NCBI RefSeq assembly: GCF_031877795.1
Contig: NC_133931.1
Span: 129,308,621 to 129,372,620, forward strand
Direction: 5' to 3'
DNA length: 64,000 nucleotides
Source: Strix aluco
Lineage: Eukaryota > Chordata > Aves > Strigiformes > Strigidae
Shown: positions 50,421 to 62,037 of the stretch, one piece after another
How positions within the stretch are numbered: position 1 is the first letter of the stretch
Layout of the letters: each line of letters begins with the position of its first letter
Notes under the pieces: generated by a model
Told to the model about the DNA's origin: nothing
Seen by the model: only the letters and a program-made list of their open reading frames with translations
The model's database searches: none
Program-made: the position numbers and the translations under genes

Positions 50421-52254
50421 AATGCCTTCCCTCAACATTCGTTATTGGCTACTTTCAAATACAAGATGCTGAACCATATGGATCCTTAGTCTGGACAGCT
50501 GTGATCGTTCTTATGGCATGTTTTTTGTGATGCAAATCAAAAAAAAGATATCTGGGACTATCACTTTTGGAATCGAAGATTCCAGTCCAGCTGCTGAGGA
50601 GTGCTGTAAATGGACGAAAGAAAAAAGATTTTTGTGGGGGGATAGGTGTAAGAGATTGAAGCAAACTCTACCTGGGAAAAAAAAATCAGTTTAAAGATTT
50701 AGTACTTGTCATAGATAAAATGTGGTTTATTTTGTCCAAGGAGCTGAAGTAGCAAAGAACAAAAAGAATTTGAGTTTGCTTTATGTATGTTAAGATGATA
50801 GGGCAGTGTGTGAACACAGTTTGCCATTGAGAGTGTAGTAAATACACTTTTGAACAACGGCTATGACCTTATTGCACCTTTTTAGAACATGCATCACCAT
50901 GGTATGTGATTACTATTAAATGGAATATGCAGTATGTGAAGAATGAACCCTTGGAAACAGTTGACAATGGCATTGATGGTCAGGTATTTTTACAAGTGAC
51001 AGGTATTACATATGTAATACAACACGACTAAGAAATTTTCATCACTTCTGAGGTTGTAGAAAGCAGTGTTGGAGACTGATTGCAAAAGCTTAAGAAAACA
51101 TGTCTTTGCACAAGAAGACAGAATACAGAAAAGATCTGGCATAATGCCTCATGATAGTTGTGGATATGTTCTGATTTTTAGTGCTTTGTTGTTAGCATCA
51201 GCTGAATTCAAAGCTCTCATTTTAAATTGAATTTTCACATCTAAACACTTAATTTTACCCTGCTTTATTCTTGAAAAATTTCTTTAGGTGCCTACAGAGT
51301 ATATTAGGGAGCAATTTTTCAGATACTAAAGACTGTAGAATTACAGCCAGACTGCCTTCTATATGTGCCTTTTAAAAATTTAAGAAATGGCAGATTTCCT
51401 CAAAAATGCAATGACAGATGCATTTCTAGGCATTTCTTATTCTCGTTCCTGCAAAAAGACTTTTTACCTCCCTGAAAGTTATTTTCTAAGACATAAGTAG
51501 GCAACACAAAACTTGTGAATAGTAACATGATACTGTATCTGGTGAAGAACAAACTCAAGTAGTGAGAGTTGTGATCTTAATAAGCTCTTTTTAGTTCCAG
51601 TTCATTACAATTGGTTGGTATCTGGAATGAGGAAACAACATGTTTAGGAATGCGTATATTTTAGGAACTGAATTTTCAATATGTTTCATGTCAGCTGTAA
51701 TGTTTCTTTTATTATTAAAAGCTCTACTTACATTCATGGCCACCTTGTAAATAAAGTGATCTGGAGCCTTTTCAGTTGAAGAAGATGAAAATATGTTAAA
51801 TTTTGTCTGTAACAGCATAATTATGAAGTTGTATGAAATTTTGAGCTTACCTTTTCTTCAGATACATGACCTCCTTTTCGGAATGCTAAGAAACCACACA
51901 TTTGTAGAAACATAGGCCTGTTGATCCATCTTTTCCCTCATTATTTAGAACATCTGTATTCTGTTTTAGTGGTTTTTGTCAGAAATGATGTTGAAATCAA
52001 GGCTGTCATGCTTCAAAGTGAAATAGTTTGTAAATAATCTGTTTTGTTGTAGTTGGTAAAATAAGTCAGGTGTTTTAATTCTTCAGCCCCTTCTCTTCAG
52101 TAATTGAATAAAATTCAGTGATAAGTATTTCCCTCTTTAGGAAACTTATCAGACACACAGTTGCAAGCTAATACAGTTGTCTAAGCAAAGTTGAAGGAAC
52201 CAGTGAATGTTTATATGAGTTCTTGTCTTGAAGGAGTTTTACAGTAAATACATT

Positions 52255-53165
52255 CACAGAATCACAGAATCGTCTAGGTTGGAAAGGACCTTGAAGATCA
52301 TCCAGTCCAACCATTAGCCTAACATTGACAGTTCCCATCTACACCATATCCCTAAGCGCTATGTCAACCTGACTCTTAAACACCTCCAGGGATGGGGACT
52401 CCACCACCTCCCTGGGCAGCCCATTCCAATGCCTAATAACCCGTTCTGTAAAGAAATGCTTCCTAATATCTAGTCTAAACCTTCCCTGGCACAACTTGAG
52501 GCCATTACCTCTTGTCCTATTACTTGGTTAAAGAGACTCATCCCCAGCTCTCTGCAACCTCCTTTCAGGTAGTTGTAGAGGGTGATGAGGTCTCCCCTCA
52601 GCCTCCTCTTCTCCAGACTAAACAACCCCAGTTCCCTCAGCTGCTCCTCGTACGACATGTGCTCCAGACCCTTCACCAGCTTTGTTGCCCTTCTCTGGAC
52701 ACGCTCAAGTCATTCAATGTCCTTTTTGTAGTGAGGGGCCCAAAACTGAACACAGTAATCGAGGTGTGGCCTCAGAAGTGCCGAGTACAGGGGTAAGATC
52801 CCTTCCCTGTCCCTGCTGGCCATGCTATTTCTGATACAAGCCAGGATGCCATTGGCCTTCTTGGCCACCTGGGCACACTGCTGGCTCATGTTCTAGCGGC
52901 TGTCAATCAACACCCCCAGGTCCCTCTCTGACTGGCAGCTCTCCAGCCACTCCTCCCCAAGCCTGTAGCACTGCTGGGGGTTGTTGTGGCCCAAGTGCAG
53001 CACCCGGCATTTGGCCTTATTGAAACTCCTACAGTTGGCCTTAGCCCATCGCTCCAGCCTGTCCAGGTCTCTCTGCAGACCCTCCCTACCCTCGAGCAGA
53101 TCAACACTCCCACCCGACTTGGTGTCATCTGCAAACTTACTGAGGGTGCACTCGGCATTCTCTTG
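52255..53165 (-). mobile_element. CR1 LINE fragment, ORF2 3' part and 3' UTR
   Basis: The left edge has the octamer-like tail CACAGAATCACAGAATCG. The minus strand encodes [20 protein letters not shown] and, further upstream, the catalytic box FADD (plus-strand 53124-53135), which is intact here. The rest of the RT and ORF1 are missing and the frame is broken in places. It is less decayed than the other CR1 copies in the window and antisense to AKAP9. Confidence 0.95.
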
Positions 53166-56100
53166 TTCAGTTTTGTTCTGATACCTCTCTAAATACCTAC
53201 AGTATCAAAGGTAGTAGCCAAACTGAAGACTGATAAATCCTTCGTATGACCAGCTTGCCTTTTGTAAAAAATTATTCAGTTTAAGCAAGAATGAAAACTA
53301 CCTGCATAGTCTTAAATTAGTTTATAATGGTGATCAGCTATTTAAGGTTATGGTCTAAACTCAGAGCTAAGGGAAGTTAGGTTTTTTTCCAACAGTTAGA
53401 ATTTTAAAATTTTTTTATATCTGTAAGGTAAAGTTGCCCCCGTATATTTTCCATATGCCTCAATTTTATGGTATAGCTGAAAGACACTTCTACCTGATTT
53501 TTTTTTTTTCTCTTATTGATTCTGTTCCCAGTTTGCAAAATGTACCTCTGAAAAGATGGTTAATATGAAGTCCACAAAGTTGGTGGTTTTTTGGAAATGT
53601 TAATGAAAATTCTATGCCTCAACCTTAACCACTATGTAAAGAAATCTTCTGTTGCATGCTATATATATATAAAAAATATATTAAGCCATGGGATTTTGAA
53701 AAAAACATAAATTTTTATCCTTCAGAACTTATTAACCTTAGTTATATGATTGTAATTATTTTCATCACAAACTGAAAATAATTTTTGTTTATGGAGTATA
53801 AAAAAAAACCAAACAAAAACAACTGAAATTAATTTTCCCAAGTTGCCCAGATTGCTAACTTTAGCTAAGTTTCATATACTCAGTTGTGACATAACAAATT
53901 GTGGAGAGGCTAAGAAAATTGACATGCAGTGTTGGAGGTCTAAGTATTAATTTTGTGAAGGAATCAGATGTCCAAAATGTAAAAGAAAAGGGGGGGAAAA
54001 ATGGAAACATGAGGTAAAATTGTTAATCCATTCCAGATACTTATGTATCTACTAACAAATCAAAGCACTTTTTTAATCAGAAGTCTGCTTGTCAGTCTGT
54101 AATAGTTTATATTATTTTCATGCATTAAGGTATTTTCTACATTTTTCAGTGATTGAACAGTATGTATTGATTTATGCTGAGCCTGAATTTTCTATTTATA
54201 AAGGGAAATCTCTGCAGTACTGGCATTAATGTTTTAAGTAGTTTCTCATTATGTATTATTATTGCTATTTCTGAGGTACAATTTCAGGTCTTCCAAGGTC
54301 TAAGGAACATTAAAAGGGGTACAGTGATTTCATAAATTTAAACCTGACCTCTAGTGGCAATTGTCATGAATTGCTGCGTTAATTCAGAGGTGCGAGTTGG
54401 TTTTCCTTGTGTTTCTCTGGAAGATTCCTTTCATTTGTCTTAAGCATATGTATTTACTGATGCAATGTAAATTATACCTTTACTTTTAGTCAGTAGACTA
54501 CATATTATATTTTACTTTATATTAGTAAATACTATTTCTGTGAATTATTTTGAAAATAGAAGCAAGGAAGAAAAATCAGACAAAATGTCCTTTGAGGGAC
54601 TTCCATAAGCTTCATTTGTTTCATGTCTTTTTTCGCCAAAACAGTTGCTCCTGGGTAGCTAATATGTTGTAAAATTTATTTTTTTCTTAATTTGTGGTTA
54701 TTTGTTTATGCAGTTGCATCCAGAGCTTTTTTTACTCCTTGCTTCCATTATCTTAATATGCTATGTGGATTTGTTGTTTCTTTACATGTTTAATTGTTTG
54801 CTGGTGTGTGTAACTAAGCACATCATAAGGCATTGAGGCATAAGCACATTTCAGCATTAAAGGTGAACTGCAAAGCTTTAAAAGAAGGAATTATAAGAAT
54901 CTACATCAATAGTATCTATGGGCTTGCAGAAGATCTTATACAAGTAAACTGCTGGGGCCATGAGACAAAATGCAGAAGTCCAATAGGCCTTTTGTAGACA
55001 TCTGTTAACACTGAAGTTGTTATCGAGACTACAGTATTCATATAGTTGCAGACCAGTGAAAAATTAATTTTAAATTAAGATATTTTGAAGCTAGTAACTC
55101 AGCCCCACTGTCTGCTCCGACAGAGCAGAATTTCTGTCATGCTGGAAGTTGCCAGGCCGCTCGCGAGGCTCCCATCAGCACAGCACCCTGCTCTGGTGGT
55201 CTGGGAGCTTTTTTCATGGATTACAGTGCAATTTGTTGTCTCGTCATGTTTCAACTTCATTTTGCCAGAAGGCATAAGGCATTTGAAAGGAGAAGGTATC
55301 AGATGAGAAACAGCATGGACTGCTGTGTTGTTGTGGTTCGCTTCTGTGATGTCTAAGAGCTAGGCTCCCGTGAAATGAGGCGGGATTTCCGAAGTTCCAG
55401 ACAGTTGTTTTGAATGTGTATAGCAAAATCCCTTTTATAAGTAAAAGGTCTTTTGTAGAAATTTCAGCTGCTAAGGAGTCTGGAACGTCTAATGAGATAA
55501 GGCTTTTATGTCTTTCCTAGTAGCTCTTGTTATAAAGCATCTAAGAGTCTTTGATTGTTGCACACAGAAATGATTCACAGGAAGAGCAGCATGTCCACTG
55601 TAGTAGATTACAAGAATCATACACTACAGCTTTATCAATTAAGCCTAAATAAAATGGGAGTTAAAAAAAGGAAAAGAAGTATTTCATAATAGAGTTTCTA
55701 TTAAACTACTAGTGTTACTAATCTGGGACATGCGCCAAAATCTGAATAAAGACATTGGTGCCAGGCGCTGTGTAGACATTTGTATGTCTGAATGTAGAGT
55801 GAGCATCTGGCAATACACAAATGATGTGCAGTGCTGTCTATGAGTTGCCTGGACTGCTGTTTGCTGCAATTTTCTTTATTCTTTCTAAAATAAGGTAGTA
55901 ATCTCTCTACGGTGTCATCCTTTTTACTGAGGAAGTTAGGAATTGAAAGGGCACTGTGCCAGCTCTGCAAATTCTTGTCTAATGAAGGTTTATTCGTTCT
56001 CTTAATACAAACTCGATGACTATATTGATCCCATTTATAACCGTGTACTTTCATGTCAGGTAACTTATTGATTTGCTCAGGCATGATAGTCCTTTGTAAA

Positions 56101-57051
56101 TAAACCCTGATCTAGACTATGGCAGATATCTGACTAGTATAGCTGCTTTTTTTGATGTAAAAAGTATTTGGGTCTGAAATGCTATGTCCTTCCACGTCTA
56201 GTACCGTTATTTTTGTTTCATACTCTGATGTAATAAACAGCTCTGAGGGGAAACAGAGCTGTTCCTGCTTTCTCGTTTTAAAACACTGGTCTGCTGTTTT
56301 AAAAGCCTGCCTGTTTTGTGGTTACTCACAAGTTTACAGCACATTCTTTTCATTTGGATTTTTTTTTTTAACCTATAACTGCTGCTTTGGCTTGTGCTTG
56401 CCTTTTGGAGATCCGTCGTTATTAGTTTGCATGGTCTGTAGAACAAAAACTCTCGTTGAAGCTGAAAGGGGTTGCAGCATTAGGTGAGTGAAAGAGGATT
56501 TTTTCAAATGTCTTATGTTAAATGTGTAATTTCTGCTCTTTTTCAATTTTAAGAAATTCCTTCAAATCGAGGATGAGAGTCTATGATACTGCCTTTCATC
56601 CACTATCCAGAGATTGGTGACTTTCAGAAATAGTAAATCTTGAGGTGTATAAATATCTTTTAGAAGGCATAACTATGTTTAGTAACATACAGAAATATTA
56701 AACATATAATTTAAAATGCAGTACTATTGTATATTTAAAGTATAAAGCTTTGCATTGACCTTTAAATCTGAATTCCTTTGTTTTCTCTAGATGTTTAAAT
56801 TTGTAATATGGTTTTTGTCTTTAGACGGTAGTATCTATTTTTGCAATTTTGGGTGTGTTACCTGTTACCTATGCTTACTTTAATGTAATTTACGATATAT
56901 AAAGCTATTTTGTATTTCAAATGAAATAAATTTTGTAACATAAAAATTCCCATGGGTCTGCAGGAATCACCGCATGAGGTTCAAATGAATGGAAAATACA
57001 AATCAAGCTTTATTTCAAATAATAATATATTTAGAAATTGTCTTTGTACAG

Positions 57052-57105
57052 GTAAATGGTTGCAGTTTTGTGACAAGAACAGCTATACCTGCAGACTCAA
57101 TCAGG
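57052..57105 (+). CDS. AKAP9: AKAP9 coding exon 4 (residues 117-134)
   Basis: 54 bp, 18 codons (VNGCSFVTRTAIPADSIR), acceptor TTTGTACAG, donor GTACAG. It matches the VNGCSFV.RT segment of mammalian AKAP9 with a diverged end. Phase 0 on both sides. The donor lacks the usual A at +4 and G at +5 pattern (GTACAG rather than GTAAGT), so it may be a weaker site. The following intron is only 401 bp. Confidence 0.88.
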
Positions 57106-57506
57106 GTACAGTATTGCAAATTGAATCATAATACTAATGGTGAATACTAAAAACCTCAAACAATTTGTTTTGAACAAAAACTATGTTGTTGCCTAATACT
57201 TTGTTTTGCATGCTGTGCTCTGCATCTGCATTGTTTGTTATATATTAATATAGTATATCGCTAAACTTGAAATGCAAAACAATTTAGTACTTCTATTAAG
57301 ACTATCAACCAGAACTTGCAGAAATGTCAGTGCTTTTGAGGTGTGAATTATGCTAACAAAGGAAGTTACCATGGCAATAAGATCTTCAATGCTGTATTGT
57401 GTGTTAATGTACTAAGGTGACATTTGATACAGAATTTGATATTTGAGTTTACTTACTGTGATAAAGCATAAAAAAATGGCATGTTAAGGAACTTGGATTG
57501 ATTTAG
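57106..57506 (+). other. AKAP9: AKAP9 intron 4 (401 bp)
   Basis: Shortest intron in the window, phase 0, acceptor TTGATTTAG. AT-rich; no repeat or RNA gene seen. Confidence 0.85.
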
Positions 57507-57677
57507 GAAGAAGAATTTGGAGTTGGAGAGATTTGTTCTGAGCATGGAATGCAGCACTCTCACACGCAGCTAGAGGTGATGGAGAATGAATTGGCTGGCA
57601 AACAGCAAGAGATTGAAGAGCTAAACAGAGAGCTAGAAGAAATGAGGGCAGCATATGGTACAGAAGGATTGCAACAG
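57507..57677 (+). CDS. AKAP9: AKAP9 coding exon 5 (residues 135-191)
   Basis: 171 bp, 57 codons, from acceptor GATTTAG to donor GTATAA, phase 0. It begins EEEFGVGEICSEHG and then enters continuous coiled coil: ENELAGKQQEIEELNREL is nearly identical to mammalian AKAP9. It ends AAYGTEGLQQ. This is the start of the long coiled-coil rod; heptad spacing of Leu and Ile is visible from residue about 155 onward. Confidence 0.97.
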
Positions 57678-60190
57678 GTATAATTACCTTATGTTGCTTT
57701 CTACTTGCTACTCGGTTACATGCAGAAATGCAGAGCACCACCTGAAAGAGTTCATGCTTAATGACAGCTGTTCAGAATGCAGTGTGTGGTGTGGTATAGA
57801 ATGACACATAATTTCTTTCAGTTGCATACCATGCACTCTGTTTCTTTGAATGGCATTTCCATTGTGTGTACTTTTCTCTGTATTTTGTGACTAAAATTCC
57901 AGTCGTCTTCACAGTGACTTTCTTCAAATTAGGAATGGAAAGACAATTTTCTTCAAGAAAAGCCCCAGTTCTTCTCTAGTTGTGCAAAGACTGCATTTTT
58001 TAATACCTTCCTGGTTCTCCAAGGTCAAAAAAACTCATGTTTTACTTCCTAAGGAATGATATAACCGAGTTGATTGTTGAACTGAAAAGGTATTTGTATG
58101 TCAGACTTCACAGTCTGAAATACAGGGCAACTCTGTCAGAATGTTCTAATAAACACCTAAGAACTTGGATTACAGGGAAGTATTTCTTACTGCAGAAATA
58201 CTATTGGAATTTAAAGTTAGGTTTTAAAGTAAAGAGTATTAAATACTTACTCTTCCAGTTTAAGCAAGTGGTGCAATGCACTGAAGTCAGTGCTTTGTCA
58301 TCCTTCACGTCTGCCTTATCTCTCTTTTAATTTGGATTCAGTTCACATCATTGTGTTTTTCTACTTTTTGCAAAGTACTGCAGAATACCAGAATTGTTCT
58401 AATCGTCAGTCATTTTCACCTTCATTATTATTGCAAATTATAATTTTTTCTGCTTTCATTTGTATTTTATCCATGAAAATAGATGTCATGTTTTCCACCA
58501 TACTAGAGTCATCTTTAAGTGGTTGCCCTGGAGGATGTGGTTTATCATTTGTCTGTTGGTGAATCTCTGGTGTTGCATTTTAAGTCAAACTTAGCTTCTA
58601 ATTACTGTGTCTAGTATCTGTTGGGCTGAACATAATAGTCATAATTATAGCGTAATAAAGAACATAAGCATAATTTTAATTTCTCACAATTGTGACTACT
58701 GTTAGTTTTTCCTGAAAAAGGTGAAAGTGAAGATGTTTGCATTTTTTAAATGGCCATGATTACTATTTTTAAAATGAATTAAAAATATATTAAAACAAAA
58801 CAGGCTGTGGTACAATAATATTTTAATAGTTGCAGCATATTTTTATATGATAGTGGTACAAGTGCATAATAGCTCAGTTGAGAAACGGATACGGTTTATT
58901 TTTCAGAAGGAACAGAAGAATTGTGAGAGTGCGAAAGATATGTCATGTGCTTTAGTTCTGCCTATTTGTTAAAGAAAAAGATTGAATTAAAAAAAGTTTA
59001 AAATTATAACAACGTGTGGATCAGAACAGGTGAATTTAGTTATTCAATTTCATTGAACAGATGCAAAAGGAAAGGGATGACACACTTAAGTGTCTGATCT
59101 GTTCCAAATTTTCTCTATTGTAACAAACATCTAGTATTTCCACTAGATCCATGCTTTTAAAGTAGGAGTTCACTGCAGTGTTCTGAAAAGAACTTAAAAA
59201 GAATTTCCTCAAATTCTTTGCATAGTTTGGCTTGTTTAAGGGACTTCTGGCTTTTATGTCCTACTGAACAATGTCCGTGTCTTCTAAACCAGTAAGCGTT
59301 ATCTGGAAGCATTATAATTTTACTTCAAGACTCAGCATATAGCCTGGAGAAAGCTTCTTTTTTTGGAGCATTGTAAACAAAACAGTTACAGGTGACTGAT
59401 GGTTTAAGAAATATGCAGTACATAGAGATGAAGCTTCTGCTAGCCTGGAATGAATTCCAATTGACAAAATTACTTTAAAGTGAATAACACATCTGTTTAT
59501 ATAATTGCACATGAAGAGTCCCAGTTAATATTGTAGAATTTCTGGATGCCTGAGTGTAATCCTACAAAAAATAAAACACTAGCAAAGGGTTTTTTTCTGT
59601 ACTTTTAGAATTTCTTCATCATTACAAATGACAAAAGATTCATCTATTAAATACTCTGTATCAGTTTTGCAGCTTGAGCTAATTTTCCCATGTAGTTATG
59701 AATAGTTTCTCTGGGTTCACAATGTAAGATACTGCATGGTATCTATTATATGCCTTTAGTACAATGAATGCAATTTACTGTGCTTTCAGTGAGAGATGAT
59801 ATAACTTGTGGGAAAAGTGTGTGGACATGAGTAGTTGTACAAAATTGCTGAAACACTCTAAGTAGATACTCTGGCTTCCTTTATGGTGGTTTGTTTATGT
59901 GGCCACACTTGTTAGTTTAAAAGCAAGTTACATATTTAACTAATTAGCCTTTTGTTCTTCGATAAATATATTTTACAGAGAGGTCATATATCGTTAAATG
60001 AGGGAAAAAAATCTGTTTCTGAAATATTTACAAATAGGGTTTGAAAACATAAATGCTCCAGTAGGTTTGTGAGACATCTTTTAAATGGAGAGGTTAGGGA
60101 TGATGTATTCCTGCTTAACTAGAATAAGCTAGTGGTTTTTTTGTATGTGGCTTTGATGTGCACTAATAGTTTAAATTTTATCTTTCGTAG
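57678..60190 (+). other. AKAP9: AKAP9 intron 5 (2.5 kb)
   Basis: Phase-0 intron with acceptor TTTCGTAG. AT-rich. ORFs of 90-97 codons near 58037-58562 resemble nothing known. No repeat family recognised. Confidence 0.85.
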
Positions 60191-60346
60191 CTACAAGAAT
60201 TTGAAGCTGCTATCAAAAAAAGAGATGACATTATCACTCAGCTCACTACTAACCTACAGCAGGCACGGAAAGAAAAGGATGAAACTATGAGGGAGTTCTT
60301 ACAGCTTACTGAACAAAGTCAAAAACTGCAAATTCAGTTTCAGCAT
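60191..60346 (+). CDS. AKAP9: AKAP9 coding exon 6 (residues 192-243)
   Basis: 156 bp, 52 codons, acceptor CTTTCGTAG, donor GTAAGT, phase 0. It encodes coiled coil beginning LQEFEAAIKKRDDIITQL and ending TEQSQKLQIQFQH, almost identical to mammalian AKAP9. It is highly charged with Leu/Ile heptads and has no membrane segment. Confidence 0.97.
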
Positions 60347-61030
60347 GTAAGTTACAGCGCTACCAATATTTATTTGGGTTTGAATACTGGTATTGCTTTG
60401 GAGGGTCCATAAATGGCTGCTTCCTACAGAAACACAGAATTTTTTGTGCATTTTTGAAGAATTGGTCTCTTAGTATAGATCTGCGGTCACTTTACCGGTC
60501 CTACATTATAGTACCTGATTTATTGTACTAAGTCACTATAAAATAATAAAGATTAGTCTGTTTTCTCCTGTAGTATGTGGTGATAGCTTCTGATAAATAC
60601 TGGATGGTGGCAGTTATTTTAGGGAAAATTACTAGTATAATTAGTTCTCAGAGCTTTGGGCTGAGATCCAACCTGTTCCCCTTGAAATCAGAACAGCCAG
60701 CCATCAGCTTTTTCATGTTTCAGTCCTTCCTATATTTTGGAAAATCTGATTTTGGGGACAGTAATTACAACTAGTTCATTTTGCTGCTTAGAAATGTTCC
60801 TGAGACACTGCTGTCCTGAGCTAGCTCGCTATAAAACAATTTAATGTTAAATATTTTTTATTGGTTGGCTATCCCACAAGAATAAGGATATTTCAGTTCC
60901 TCCTAAAAGAACTTGTGATAGTCTTTGGGCTTCTGATGTGAGAGAAGAAAGTAGAGATCACTCTTTCTGTAGTGCAAGCTGTTTCTGAAAAACTTGAGAT
61001 ATCTTAGGTTTAATTTTTTTAACATTCAAG
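60347..61030 (+). other. AKAP9: AKAP9 intron 6 (684 bp)
   Basis: Phase-0 intron. It ends in the acceptor ACATTCAAG, with a second possible acceptor TTGCAG six bases downstream. No repeat or RNA gene seen. Confidence 0.85.
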
Positions 61031-61228
61031 TTGCAGGCAAGTGAAGCCCTAAGGAACACGAGCCATAGCTGCACAGCTGCTGATTTATTGCAAGCCAAGC
61101 AACAGATACTTTCACATCAGCAGCAGCTAGAAGAACAAGAATGTCTGCTGAAGAATTATCAAAAAAAGAATGAAGAATTTGAAGTGCAGATTACATGTCT
61201 TCAGGATAAAATTACAACATATGAAATG
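61031..61228 (+). CDS. AKAP9: AKAP9 coding exon 7 (residues 244-309)
   Basis: 198 bp, 66 codons, phase 0, donor GTATGT. It starts LQASEALRNTSHSC and continues AADLLQAKQQILSHQQQLEE, matching mammalian AKAP9, and ends ITTYEM. The acceptor at 61029-61030 (CAAG) was chosen because LQ precedes ASE in the mammalian protein. A competing TTGCAG acceptor at 61036 would drop these two residues in frame. Read-through of the donor would add 16 codons and stop at about 61279. Confidence 0.95.
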
Positions 61229-62037
61229 GTATGTTCCTTACTAGAAGGATCTCTTTTCCTAATCTCTTTTTTCTTTTAATGATTTTGTAGTTCCTTTGAA
61301 ATTTAAGGGCCAAAGCACAGATTATGAGTGTATTGCATAGAATGCATACAAAGATTTTAAGTTTTTAACACTGCTTCTGTTGAGTAACACGCGATTTCTG
61401 TATAATTTAAAACTGAAATTTTTATGTCAGTATTATGTATCATGTTTTTAAAAATTGCAGAAATATTTATAGCAAATGATGACACTATGCTGTCTATTAG
61501 AATGCCTTCATTAAATTACATAATTTTATGTAATGTTAAGAAAAAAATAGTTTAACCTGCTTGAACAGTCTTTTCTGTCTCAAGGAAAGAATGAATTCTT
61601 TTCTTCATGTACATTTTTTTATTATCCTTCATGGAAAACATCTTAAAGCACCTAAAGAAATTAAATGTCCTTAAAAGTGACAAGACACAAAGCTTTCAGT
61701 GGATTGCACCAATATTTTTTTTTTTAAGTATCAGAGCACAACAGGAAAAAATTGAAGTGGTTTTCTTCTTTTTTTTTGTTTTTGTTTTTGTTTTTGTTTT
61801 GTTCTTTTTTTAGCGGGTGGGGGGTAATGTGGGGGGCAAGACAAGGATTGTCACTTATTCCAAAGGTACAGAAAACCTCCAAATGAGGTCAACAAATAAT
61901 TTATATTTAGTTTTTTATAAATGATCCCTAGCCTTCAAAGAAAGGCATTGCATTTACATAGCTAAATCTATAAATGTTCTTATATATTCCGATAATTAAC
62001 TAAAAATAAGAACATGGTTTTGATAATTTTTTTAAAG
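61229..62037 (+). other. AKAP9: AKAP9 intron 7 (809 bp)
   Basis: Phase-0 intron. It contains a (TTTTTG)n stretch at 61761-61811 followed by a G-rich patch, and ends in acceptor TTTTTTAAAG. Confidence 0.85.
61761..61811 (+). repeat. T-rich (TTTTTG)n microsatellite
   Basis: Poly(T) tract with regularly spaced G, three or four TTTTTG units, then GGGTGGGGGG-type sequence. Simple repeat. Confidence 0.85.

Larger units (their letters stand above)
49095..57051 (+). other. AKAP9: AKAP9 intron 3 (8.0 kb)
   Basis: Phase-0 intron, donor GTAAGA, acceptor TTTGTACAG. It contains an LTR 3' fragment (49462-49628), a long pyrimidine-rich stretch (about 49800-50420) and a 0.9-kb antisense CR1 (52255-53165). 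The rest is AT-rich with no recognisable gene. Confidence 0.85.

Noticed and set aside
49694-50472. Cluster of 70-84-codon ORFs in intron 3
   Set aside because: Explained by the pyrimidine-rich stretch, which lacks the purines needed for stop codons. They are Phe/Ser/Leu-rich with no homology seen.
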